A DNA stretch of 64,000 bases from an uncultured Pseudomonadales bacterium (GTDB lineage: Bacteria > Pseudomonadota > Gammaproteobacteria > Pseudomonadales > Azotimanducaceae). This document shows, in pieces, positions 36,445-44,497 of this stretch; positions within the stretch are counted from its first letter, which is position 1; each line of letters starts with the position of its first letter. The notes beneath the pieces are model-generated. The model searched no databases. It was not told the DNA's origin and saw nothing but the letters and a program-made list of their open reading frames with translations. The stretch is from NCBI GenBank assembly GCA_958295875.1, contig OY282379.1, positions 1,364,001 through 1,428,000 on the forward strand, written 5' to 3'. The position numbers were made by a program, and so were the translations under genes.

Positions 36445-37011
36445 GTGCGCCACGTCCCCAACCTCATCACCGTAGTGCGCATCGCGCTGATTGCGCCCAC
36501 GGTCTGGCTGTTGCTGCGCGGCGACTACATGAGCGCCCTCATCCTCATCGTGCTGGCCGGCGCCTCCGACGCGCTCGATGGCGCCTTGGCGCGCCGTTTT
36601 GCTTGGACGACGCGGTTCGGCGCCTTCGCAGACCCGCTCGCGGACAAGCTGCTCGTCGGGGCCACCTTCATCATCCTCCTGCTGCAGGGCCATGTGCCGC
36701 TCTGGCTCGCCATCATCGCCATCGCCCGAGACTTGATCATCCTCGGTGGCGCCGGCGCCTATCGCCTGAAGTTCCAGCGCGTCGAGATGGACCCCACGTT
36801 CATCAGCAAAGCCAACACCGCGGTGCAGATCGGCATGTTGATCGCCGTGTTGGTGCAGCTCATCGACGTGGCGCAGCTGTCGGCGTTCGCCGCGGCGCTG
36901 GTGGACCCGTGGGGATTCGCCTTGGTCGCCCTGCTCTCCATCATCTCTGGCCTCGACTACGTCATCACCTGGGGAGGCCGCGCCGCCCGGCAGTGGCGAC
37001 AGCCGCCATGA
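36445..37011 (+). CDS. CDP-alcohol phosphatidyltransferase family protein
   Basis: 188 residues with about five membrane helices. It has the family signature DGx2ARx8Gx3Dx3D, seen as DALDGALARRFAWTTRFGAFADPLADK. Such enzymes exchange CMP in CDP-diacylglycerol for an alcohol such as glycerol-3-phosphate; this short type is related to PgsA but is the second copy usually linked to hda, and its exact product is not certain. GTG start, 3 nt after the DUF2066 stop; the stop overlaps hda. Confidence 0.9.
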   Translation: MRHVPNLITVVRIALIAPTVWLLLRGDYMSALILIVLAGASDALDGALARRFAWTTRFGAFADPLADKLLVGATFIILLLQGHVPLWLAIIAIARDLIILGGAGAYRLKFQRVEMDPTFISKANTAVQIGMLIAVLVQLIDVAQLSAFAAALVDPWGFALVALLSIISGLDYVITWGGRAARQWRQPP

Positions 37012-37664
37012 GCCAACAGCTGCCGCTCTGCTTCCCCTTGCGCGAGCGGTTTCTTTGGAGCCGCTTCGTCGCCGGCGCCAACGGCGAACTCATCGAGCGC
37101 CTGCGCCAAAGGCCTGAAGGCTTCGCGTGTTTCTGGCTGTGGGGGGCTGCTGGCGTCGGCAAGAGCCACCTGCTGCAGGCCCTGTGTCGAGAGGATGGCG
37201 GCGTTTACGTGCCGGCGCGGAAGATCCGCGAGCTCGATGGCTATGAGGCGTTCGAGCGGGTGGCGATCGACGACGTGGATGTTTGGTTCGGCGACGCCGG
37301 CGCGGAGGAGGCGTTGTTCCGCCTCTTCAACGAGCAATTCGCCCGCGGCCATGTGCTCGCCGTGGCCGGCCGCCGCCCGCCGGCGCAAGTGCGCTTCGCG
37401 CTGCCGGATCTGGCTTCCCGGCTGCGGGGCGCCGCCATCTTCGAGGTGCGCCCGTTAACGGAAGAGGCGCTGGCCGCGGCCCTCGCGAGGGCCGCGAAGG
37501 ACCGCGGCATCGACCTCGGCGACGATGCCGTGCGCTACCTCCTCCTGCACGCCAACCGCGACTTGGCGACGCTGTTGACCCTGCTCGACGCCATCGACCG
37601 CGAAGCGATGGCCACCAGCCGCCGGGTCACCGTGCCGCTGGTCAAACGGGCGCTGGCCCTGTAG
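37008..37664 (+). CDS. hda: DnaA regulatory inactivator Hda
   Basis: 218-residue AAA+ protein. The N-terminal QQLPLCFPLRERF is the beta-clamp-binding motif (QLxLxF-type); WLWGAAGVGKSHLLQA is Walker A and AIDDVDVW Walker B. The last domain (LLLHANRDLATLLTLLDAIDREAM) matches DnaA-family sensor 2 regions. With the clamp it stimulates ATP hydrolysis by DnaA after initiation. ATGA overlap with the preceding phosphatidyltransferase gene. Confidence 0.93.
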   Translation: MSQQLPLCFPLRERFLWSRFVAGANGELIERLRQRPEGFACFWLWGAAGVGKSHLLQALCREDGGVYVPARKIRELDGYEAFERVAIDDVDVWFGDAGAEEALFRLFNEQFARGHVLAVAGRRPPAQVRFALPDLASRLRGAAIFEVRPLTEEALAAALARAAKDRGIDLGDDAVRYLLLHANRDLATLLTLLDAIDREAMATSRRVTVPLVKRALAL

Positions 37665-37675
37665 CCGGCCCAGCA

Positions 37676-38785
37676 ATGCCGCCCAAGGCCGTCGTGACGG
37701 GTGGTGGCAGCGCCGGGCATGTGGTGCCGGCGTTGCCGGTGATCGAGGCGCTGTTGGCGAAGGGCTGGGAGGTGAGCTACGTCGGCTCGGATTCCGGGCT
37801 GGAGGAACGCCTCGTGGCGCCCCTCGGTATCCCGTACCACAGCGTGCGTTCCGGCAAGCTGCGGCGCTACTTTTCCGTTGCCAACGCGGTGGATGCGTTC
37901 CGCGTGCCGCTGGGCGCACTGCAAGCGTTGCGCGTTTTGCGGCGCCGTCGGCCGGACGTGGTGTTCTCCAAGGGCGGGTTCGTCGCATTCCCTACGGTGG
38001 TGGCCGCATGGCTGCTGCGAATTCCAGTCGTCGCCCACGAGTCTGACCGCTCGCCCGGGCTCGCCAACCGGCTCTCGCTGCCGTTCCTGAAGACGTTGTG
38101 CGTCACCTTCAGCGACACCCAAGTGAGCTCGGCGCAGGTGGTGTGGACCGGCACGCCGGTGCGCGCCGCGCTGATCCAAGGGAACCGTGACAAGGGGCTC
38201 GCTGCGGCCGGCTTCTCCGGCGCCAAGCCGTTCATGGTGGTGGTCGGCGGCAGCTTGGGCGCTCGCCGGCTGAACGCCGTGACCGACGCCGCCCGCCCAG
38301 CCCTGACGGAGACCTTCGATGTCTTGCATGTGCGCGGCGCTGGCAACTTGGCCGCCGACAGCGCCGACGAACCCGCCGGCGGCTATATCCAGCGCGAGTT
38401 CGTTGCCGACGGTTGGGGCGACATCTTGGCGGCGGCGGACGTCGTCGTGTCCCGCGCCGGCGCCAACGCGCTCTACGAGCTGCTCTGCTTGGGCAAGCCG
38501 AACCTTTTGGTGCCGTTGCCGGCGACGGCAAGCCGGGGCGATCAAATCGAGAACGCGGCCTATGCGCAGCGCAACGGCTACAGCCTGGTGCTTCAAGACG
38601 CGGACCTGGACGCCGCCGGCCTCGTGGCGGCTGCACACGCGCTATACCGCGATCGCGCCGATTGGCAGCGTGCCTTGGCGGGCTTCCGCCCGCCGGACAG
38701 CGTGGCGCTCATCGTCGCGCAACTGCTGGCGGCCGCCGGGTTGGAGCAGACGGGCAAGCCATCGCCCGGCACCACGCTTCGTTAG
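37676..38785 (+). CDS. murG: MurG-type UDP-GlcNAc:undecaprenyl-PP-MurNAc-pentapeptide GlcNAc transferase
   Basis: 369-residue GT28 enzyme that makes lipid II at the inner face of the membrane. TGGGSAGHVVPALPVIEAL is the first G-loop; RRPDVVFSKGGFVAFPTVVAAWLLRIPVVAHESDRSPGLANR and FMVVVGGSLGARRLN (second G-loop) are diagnostic; SRAGANALYELLCLGKPNLLVPLP binds UDP-GlcNAc. The HESDRSPGLAN form is typical of the Firmicutes-type MurG rather than the dcw-cluster gammaproteobacterial one. It lies outside any dcw cluster, beside a GT4 gene, so it may be a second, acquired copy. Confidence 0.88.
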   Translation: MPPKAVVTGGGSAGHVVPALPVIEALLAKGWEVSYVGSDSGLEERLVAPLGIPYHSVRSGKLRRYFSVANAVDAFRVPLGALQALRVLRRRRPDVVFSKGGFVAFPTVVAAWLLRIPVVAHESDRSPGLANRLSLPFLKTLCVTFSDTQVSSAQVVWTGTPVRAALIQGNRDKGLAAAGFSGAKPFMVVVGGSLGARRLNAVTDAARPALTETFDVLHVRGAGNLAADSADEPAGGYIQREFVADGWGDILAAADVVVSRAGANALYELLCLGKPNLLVPLPATASRGDQIENAAYAQRNGYSLVLQDADLDAAGLVAAAHALYRDRADWQRALAGFRPPDSVALIVAQLLAAAGLEQTGKPSPGTTLR

Positions 38786-38805
38786 ATTAACGCCCCCACG
38801 TGCCC

Positions 38806-38811
38806 TATACT
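38806..38811 (+). promoter_or_regulatory. -10 hexamer TATACT before the GT4 gene
   Basis: CCCTATACTGCACC in the short gap after murG. The predicted transcript would have a leader of about 43 nt before GTG 38861. Confidence 0.45.
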
Positions 38812-38860
38812 GCACCGTTGCGCCGGCCAAGCTGCGCCGGCGCGCAGTTTGGGATCCCGT

Positions 38861-40030
38861 GTGGGACATCGCGTCACGATCTACCTTCCTTCGCTCGACG
38901 GCGGCGGCCCGGAACGGGCGATGCTCAACGTGGCGAGGGGTTTGACGGGACGTGGCTTCCAAGTGGAACTTGCGGCCGCGAGCGCCGAGGGGCACTTCCT
39001 CGACATCGTGCCGGAGCATGTCCAGCTGGTGGACTTAGGCTGCCGGCGCACGCTCTCGAGCCTGCTGCCGCTCATTCGACATCTGCGGCGCGAGCGCCCG
39101 GATGTGCTCATTTCCAGCCTCCCACACGCCAATGTCGTGGCATTGCTGGCGAACAAGTTTCTGCAGCAGCCATTGCCGGTGGTCGCGTTGCGCACGAGCA
39201 ACTTCTCGCTGCGGCACGCGGATGCGAACTGGAAGGAACGCGCGGCGATGACGCTGGAGAAGCACCTGCTTCCAGCCGCGCACACGGTCGTTGCCGTGTC
39301 CAAAGGGGTGGCGGACGACCTCAAGCGCGTCGCGCCGCGGGCGGCGCACTTGGTGCGCGTCATTCACGATCCTGTGGTGTGGCGCGACCACGAAGAAGAG
39401 GCGGCGGCGCCTGTCGCGCATCCTTGGTTCGGAGGCTCCGGGCCGCCAGTGATCTTGGCGGTGGGACGCTTGGTGGCGCTCAAGGGGCACGCGCACCTGC
39501 TCCGCGCCGTGGCCCGCGTGGCCGATGCCCGCCCGGTGCGCTTGGTGATCGTTGGCGAGGGCCCGGAACGGGGCCGCTTGAATAAGTTGGCCGCATCCCT
39601 CGGCATCTCGCACTTGGTGGACTTCCCAGGGTTCCAACTCAATCCCCTGCCGTACATGCGCCAAGCTCAGGTGTTCGCCCTCTCCTCCACTTACGAGGCG
39701 CTGCCCAACGCCCTCATCCAGGCAATGGCCTGCGGCACGCCGGTGGTGAGCACAGATTGCCCGACCGGGCCGCGCGAGATCCTGGAGGACGGCAAATGGG
39801 GCGCGCTCACGCCAGTCCACGATGCCGAAGCATTGGCGACGGCCATCCTCAAGACGTTGGACAACCCGGTGGCGCCAAGCCTGCTGAAGGCCAGCGCGGC
39901 CAGATACGCAGCGCAAACCTCGATAGACGGCTATGCGAACGTGATGGCGGGCATCCTCGACACCGACGCCTTTAAGCGCAACGGCGCCAAGACCCCAACC
40001 AAGCAGGCGGCAGCACACAGCGCCCATTGA
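38861..40030 (+). CDS. Glycosyltransferase family 4 protein
   Basis: 389-residue GT-B transferase. TIYLPSLDGGGPERAMLNVARGL is the N-terminal glycine-rich loop; VAVSKGVADDLKRVA ends the N-domain; ILAVGRLVALKGHAHLLRAVARV and LSSTYEALPNALIQAMACGTPVVSTDCPTGPREIL (the E-x7-E donor motif) are typical of GT4 enzymes that build exopolysaccharide or LPS oligosaccharides. The acceptor is unknown. GTG 38861 is preferred because GGGA lies 6 nt before it; TTG 38849 is in frame upstream. Confidence 0.85.
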   Translation: MGHRVTIYLPSLDGGGPERAMLNVARGLTGRGFQVELAAASAEGHFLDIVPEHVQLVDLGCRRTLSSLLPLIRHLRRERPDVLISSLPHANVVALLANKFLQQPLPVVALRTSNFSLRHADANWKERAAMTLEKHLLPAAHTVVAVSKGVADDLKRVAPRAAHLVRVIHDPVVWRDHEEEAAAPVAHPWFGGSGPPVILAVGRLVALKGHAHLLRAVARVADARPVRLVIVGEGPERGRLNKLAASLGISHLVDFPGFQLNPLPYMRQAQVFALSSTYEALPNALIQAMACGTPVVSTDCPTGPREILEDGKWGALTPVHDAEALATAILKTLDNPVAPSLLKASAARYAAQTSIDGYANVMAGILDTDAFKRNGAKTPTKQAAAHSAH

Positions 40031-40084
40031 AAGGCGGCGGCGAACGGTGCTTAAATGCGCCGCTTTTCGCGCCCCACCCCTCCA

Positions 40085-41362
40085 ATGTTCAAGGTTCGAA
40101 CCTACAACCAGATCGCCGCCCGCGGCCTTGCGCGCTTCCCCGCCGAGCAGTTCGAGGTGGGCGCTGGCGTGGCGGCGCCGGACGCGATCCTGTTGCGCAG
40201 CCATCCGCTCGAAGCGGCGGAACTCGGCGCGCAAGTCACCGCCGTGGCGCGCGCCGGCGCTGGCGTCAACAACGTGCCGGTGGACGTCTGCACGACGCGC
40301 GGCATCGTGGTGTTCAACACCCCCGGCGCCAACGCCAACTCGGTGAAGGAGCTCACCCTCGCCGCCCTGTTGCTGGCCGCGCGCGACATCGCCGGTGGCC
40401 TTGAGTTCGTCGGCACGCTCTCCCACCTCACGGACGAGCGCGAGCTGAATCGGCTGGTGGAAGGGGAGAAGCGACGCTTCAAGGGCCGCGAACTCTTCGG
40501 CCGCACGCTTGGCGTGGTGGGCTTGGGCGCCATCGGGTCGCAGGTGGCGCGGGCGGCGTTGGACCTCGGCATGCGCGTGGTGGGCTATGACCCGGCGCTG
40601 TCTGTGGACGCCGCGTGGCGCCTGCCGAGCAGGGTGGCGCGCATGGACAACCTAGCGGCGCTGCTGGCCCGCTCAGACTATGTGACCCTGCATGTGCCGG
40701 CCCTGGTCGACACGGTTGGGATGATCGACGCGGACGCCCTCGCCGCGCTGCGGCCCGGCGCCACGCTGTTGAACTTCGCCCGACGCCAGATCGTGGTGGA
40801 AGCAGCCATCGCGGATGCCTTGGCCAGCGGCCGCCTGCGCGCCTATCTCTCAGACTTTCCGAGCACCACGCTGGGCGCGGGGCCAAATGTGCGCGCCACG
40901 CCCCACTTGGGCGCCAGCACCACCGAGGCGGAGGAGAACTGCGCCATCATGGCGGCGGATCAGCTCATGGACTTCCTGCGCTGCGGCAACATCGTCAACT
41001 CCGTGAACTTTCCGGACGTGTTCCTCGATCAGGCCGAGGGGCATCGCGTCGCCATCATCAACCGCAACGTGCCCGGCACGCTTGGGCAGGTGATGTCCGT
41101 GCTGGCAGACGCGAACATCAACGTCATCGACATGCTCAACAAGAGCCGCGACGACGTGGCCTACAACCTCATCGACATCGCGGCTGAGCCCACCGCGTCG
41201 CTGCTGGGCGAGATCGAGGCCATCGACAGCGTCATCGGCGCTCGGGCGTTCGCCGGTTGCGATCAAGGCGCTCTGCCGGCCGGCGGAGAAACGGATTCGG
41301 CCGCCGTCGCTGCCGGTCGCGAAAGCGCCCGGGCCGACACAAGGCTTCGATCTCCCGCGTAA
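40085..41362 (+). CDS. serA: D-3-phosphoglycerate dehydrogenase
   Basis: 425 residues. First step of serine synthesis; the NAD-binding domain GRTLGVVGLGAIGSQVARAALDLGMRVVGYDP is intact, with GATLLNFARRQIV and TPHLGASTTEAEENCA (the catalytic His). A C-terminal ACT domain (VAIINRNVPGTLGQVMSVLADANINVIDM) is the likely serine sensor. After the usual ACT end the frame continues about 40 residues, overlapping the tail of convergent mnmC by 131 bp. No Shine-Dalgarno sequence is evident before the ATG. Confidence 0.92.
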   Translation: MFKVRTYNQIAARGLARFPAEQFEVGAGVAAPDAILLRSHPLEAAELGAQVTAVARAGAGVNNVPVDVCTTRGIVVFNTPGANANSVKELTLAALLLAARDIAGGLEFVGTLSHLTDERELNRLVEGEKRRFKGRELFGRTLGVVGLGAIGSQVARAALDLGMRVVGYDPALSVDAAWRLPSRVARMDNLAALLARSDYVTLHVPALVDTVGMIDADALAALRPGATLLNFARRQIVVEAAIADALASGRLRAYLSDFPSTTLGAGPNVRATPHLGASTTEAEENCAIMAADQLMDFLRCGNIVNSVNFPDVFLDQAEGHRVAIINRNVPGTLGQVMSVLADANINVIDMLNKSRDDVAYNLIDIAAEPTASLLGEIEAIDSVIGARAFAGCDQGALPAGGETDSAAVAAGRESARADTRLRSPA

Positions 41363-43049
41363 CCGGCGGCAACTCGCCGCATACGAGGCTCGCGATCCAC
41401 TCGCCGGCCAGCATCGCGGACGCCACGCCCACGGAACCGTGGCCGCTGCTCACATAGGTGGCTGCATCCACTTGGCCGATGATGGGCGCACGGTCCGACG
41501 TGACGGCGCGGGTGCCTCGAAACGTGGCGAGACTCGCCCCCGGCGGGCGACCGAACAGCGCCTCGAAGCGGGCGCGATTCGCCGCCGTGGCTGCGCCTGG
41601 CGCCCACGGTCGATACTCATAGGTGGCACCGGTCCAACAACCGCCGGCGGCCGGCGCGAAGTAGCCGTCGGCGAGCACGGGCATTCGCAGCCGCCCGGCA
41701 AAGAGGTCTGCTTGGCCGGGCAGCCCGATCACTTCCAGTTCCGGCACCGCCGCCGCCACCGCAGCGCCGTTGGCAAGCACTTGAACCGCGTCTGCGGAGG
41801 CCGCCGGCGCAGCGCTCCCACCCGGCGCCTCGCCCCCGGCGTGCAGGGCCGCGCGTTGGAACTCGATGCATGGATGGTCGAGCAAGGCGGCGCAGAGGCT
41901 CGGCCCGTCCACGACGCCGGCGTGCGGGAAGTGCAGGCCGGCGGGCGCCGCGGCAAGGCCGGCCAAGTCCGCCGCGGCCGGCGGCGAGACCGGCGCCAGC
42001 CAATCATCGGGCAACGCCGTGGCGAGCTTCTTGAGCCGTTCAGCGCTCGCATTGGGGCCCGGCAGTTGCAGCGCGCCACGGCGGCGCACCCCCGGCATGG
42101 CACCGCAACGCCACGTCGCAAAGGCATAGCTGTGGGCGCGCCAAGCCGCCGCGGCGCTGCCATCCGCAAGCAAGCGCCCGTGCAACGCGGCGCCGGGAAT
42201 GCCGGAAGCGTCGGCGGCGACTGTGAGATCGCGCACCGTCACGCACACGTCGCGCTCGGCAAGCGCCCGCGCTGCGGCGCAGCCGGCGAAACCGGCGCCG
42301 TGGATGGTTGCCGCCCGATGCCGCGTGGGCACCGGCGTCCAGCGCCCGGGAAAGCGCCCCAAGAGGGTGTGACGCTTGTGCGGGCGCTGATCGATGCGCT
42401 CGACTGCAAAGCCGGCGCCGCGCAACGCCCGCTTGACGACCCCGGCGGCAGAATAGGTGGTGACAGTGGCGCCCGGGCGCGAGAGGCCCGCCAAGGCGAC
42501 GCACGCCGCTTCGCTCCACATGGCGGGATTCACACGCGGGGCGAAGCCGTCCAAGAACCAAGCGTCCACGCCTGCGCAGCGCCCATCGAGGTCCGCCAAC
42601 CCAGCGCCCACGTCGCCAAAGAACAGGGAGAGCTGCACCCGTCCCCCTGCGAAGCGGCGCCGATGCCAGCCGGAGATGCGCGGCGGCGGCGCCGATGCCA
42701 GTTCGCGGTGCATGCCGACGCCGGACTGACGGGCGGCGCACAGCAAATCCTCGGCGGCCACCGGCGCGGCCTCGAACGCGATGTAGTGCAGGCGGGCGCA
42801 GGCGGTTCCGAGCGCCCGCTCGGCCGCGACGGCGAAGTTGAGCCCGGCGCCAAAGCCGAGCTCCCCCACCGTGAACATGCCGGCATCCGCGCACCGCTCG
42901 GCAAACCTCGCCGGCGCCAAGAAGGTTCGCTCCGCCTCCGCCATGCCGTCGACGGCGCCGTAGATGTCGCCAAACTCTGCGGAGATGGGTTGCGGACCGT
43001 GCCAGCGGATGCGGGCCGGCGGGAGCACGCGATGCGCCAAGGGCTGCAT
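41232..43049 (-). CDS. mnmC: tRNA 5-methylaminomethyl-2-thiouridine biosynthesis bifunctional protein MnmC
   Basis: 605 residues, fusion of a methyltransferase and an FAD oxidoreductase that finish mnm5s2U34 in tRNA wobble positions. N-terminal MnmD: VGELGFGAGLNFAVAAE (SAM loop) and WFLDGFAPRVNPAMW. C-terminal MnmC1: ATIHGAGFAGCAAARALAERD (FAD GxGxxG) and FRGTRAVTSDRAPIIGQ, SGHGSVGVASA. Order and length fit E. coli MnmC. The last ~30 residues are Arg/Pro-rich and overlap the serA tail on the other strand, so one of the two ends may be an artefact. Confidence 0.93.
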   Translation of the reverse strand: MQPLAHRVLPPARIRWHGPQPISAEFGDIYGAVDGMAEAERTFLAPARFAERCADAGMFTVGELGFGAGLNFAVAAERALGTACARLHYIAFEAAPVAAEDLLCAARQSGVGMHRELASAPPPRISGWHRRRFAGGRVQLSLFFGDVGAGLADLDGRCAGVDAWFLDGFAPRVNPAMWSEAACVALAGLSRPGATVTTYSAAGVVKRALRGAGFAVERIDQRPHKRHTLLGRFPGRWTPVPTRHRAATIHGAGFAGCAAARALAERDVCVTVRDLTVAADASGIPGAALHGRLLADGSAAAAWRAHSYAFATWRCGAMPGVRRRGALQLPGPNASAERLKKLATALPDDWLAPVSPPAAADLAGLAAAPAGLHFPHAGVVDGPSLCAALLDHPCIEFQRAALHAGGEAPGGSAAPAASADAVQVLANGAAVAAAVPELEVIGLPGQADLFAGRLRMPVLADGYFAPAAGGCWTGATYEYRPWAPGAATAANRARFEALFGRPPGASLATFRGTRAVTSDRAPIIGQVDAATYVSSGHGSVGVASAMLAGEWIASLVCGELPPVTREIEALCRPGRFRDRQRRRPNPFLRRPAERLDRNRRTPERR

Positions 43050-43253
43050 CGAGACACCGTGCCCGTTTCGCCGGCGCCACGCAACGGCAGACGCGGCGCT
43101 CCCGCCCCTCCCGGCTCATCCACGGCACCGGGCCAGCGCCGCGGCGCGAGGGCCGATTGCCACCCGATGCCGCGCGCGAAGTGGTATCTTCCGCCCTGAG
43201 CCGCCACAATGGCTCGCCCCGCAGCATTGGACGCTTCAGTTCAAGGAGAGAGC

Positions 43254-44447
43254 GTGAATGTAATGGACTGGTGGTATGGCGTTGTCGGCCTATCCATTCC
43301 GACCATGATCGTCTATGTGCTCGTGATGACCCATGTGACGATCGTCGCCGTCACCGTCTACCTGCACCGCTTTTCGGCGCACCGGGCGCTCACGCTGCAT
43401 CCGGCGGCACAGCACTTTTTCCGCTTCTGGCTGTGGTTGACCACCGGCATGATTACCAAGGAGTGGACGGCGGTGCATCGCAAGCACCATGCGCTCACCG
43501 AAACCGAAGACGACCCGCACAGCCCCCGCATCCACGGCTTGGGCGCCATCGTCTTCAAGGGCGCCGAGTACTATCGCCAAGGCACCACGCCAGAGACCTT
43601 GAATCGGTACGGCAAAGGCACGCCGGACGATTGGATGGAGCGCCGCCTCTACACGCCGCACACCTCCGTTGGCGTCAGCCTCATGCTCGTCATCAACCTT
43701 GCGCTGTTCGGGGCGCTGGGCCTCACCGTATGGGCGGTGCAGATGATCTGGATTCCGTTCTTCGCGGCCGGCGTCGTCAACGGCGTCGGCCACTTCTGGG
43801 GATACCGGAACTTCGAATGCCCAGACAGCGCCACCAACTTCTCCCCGTGGGGCATCCTCATCGGCGGCGAAGAGCTGCACAACAACCACCACACCTACCC
43901 CAATTCGGCGAAGCTGTCCGTGAAACCTTGGGAGTTCGACCTCGGTTGGGCTTGGATTCGGGTGCTCACGGCATTCGGCCTCGCCAAGCCGCTCTCCACC
44001 GGGCCGATCGTGGCCCGCGTGGAAGGCAAGACAGCCATCGACATGGAAACGACTTGGGCCGTGCTGAACGACCGCTTTCAGGTGATGGCGCGCTACGGCG
44101 AGGAAGTGGTGGCGCCCCTCGTGGAGCAAGAGTACCGGCGCGCGGACCGGGCGACGCGAAGGCTGTTGAAGCGCTCGAAGGATGTGCTCTGCCGCCATGA
44201 AGGGTTGGTGGACGAGGGCCAGCAGCGGCGCATCGCCGCGGTGGTGGGCGCGAGCCCGGTGCTGCGCATCCTCTACGAGAAGCGCTTGGAGCTCTCCGCC
44301 GTATGGTCGCTGAAGAGCCGCGGCGAAGATTTGTTGGATGCCTTCCGCGACTGGTGCCACGAAGCCGAGGCCACCGGCATTCAGGCACTGGACGACTTTG
44401 TGCAGGATTTGCGCTCCTACACCGTGCAGCCAGCCCGCCCTGCCTAA
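43254..44447 (+). CDS. desA: Delta-9 fatty acid desaturase, DesA-like
   Basis: 397-residue membrane di-iron desaturase. His boxes: HRFSAH (38-43), HRKHH (75-79) and HNNHH (209-213), with four hydrophobic segments between them and a ~130-residue soluble tail after residue 265. The text around the boxes (MTHVTIVAVTVYLHR, REWTAxHRKHH-type, WGILIGGEELHNNHHTYPNSAKLS) closely matches Pseudomonas DesA, which introduces a cis-9 double bond in membrane lipid acyl chains. GTG start chosen because AAGGAG is 5-8 nt upstream; the next ATG would be 14 nt away. A TATCTT -10 lies about 70 nt upstream. Confidence 0.93.
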   Translation: MNVMDWWYGVVGLSIPTMIVYVLVMTHVTIVAVTVYLHRFSAHRALTLHPAAQHFFRFWLWLTTGMITKEWTAVHRKHHALTETEDDPHSPRIHGLGAIVFKGAEYYRQGTTPETLNRYGKGTPDDWMERRLYTPHTSVGVSLMLVINLALFGALGLTVWAVQMIWIPFFAAGVVNGVGHFWGYRNFECPDSATNFSPWGILIGGEELHNNHHTYPNSAKLSVKPWEFDLGWAWIRVLTAFGLAKPLSTGPIVARVEGKTAIDMETTWAVLNDRFQVMARYGEEVVAPLVEQEYRRADRATRRLLKRSKDVLCRHEGLVDEGQQRRIAAVVGASPVLRILYEKRLELSAVWSLKSRGEDLLDAFRDWCHEAEATGIQALDDFVQDLRSYTVQPARPA

Positions 44448-44497
44448 GGGCCGCGGCACCGCGCCCAAAAGCGAACGCGGCACCCGTCCGTGCGCGG

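Noticed and set aside
40088..40102. GGTTCGAACC resembling a tRNA T-loop
   Set aside because: It lies inside the start of serA and no acceptor, D or anticodon arms can be folded around it.
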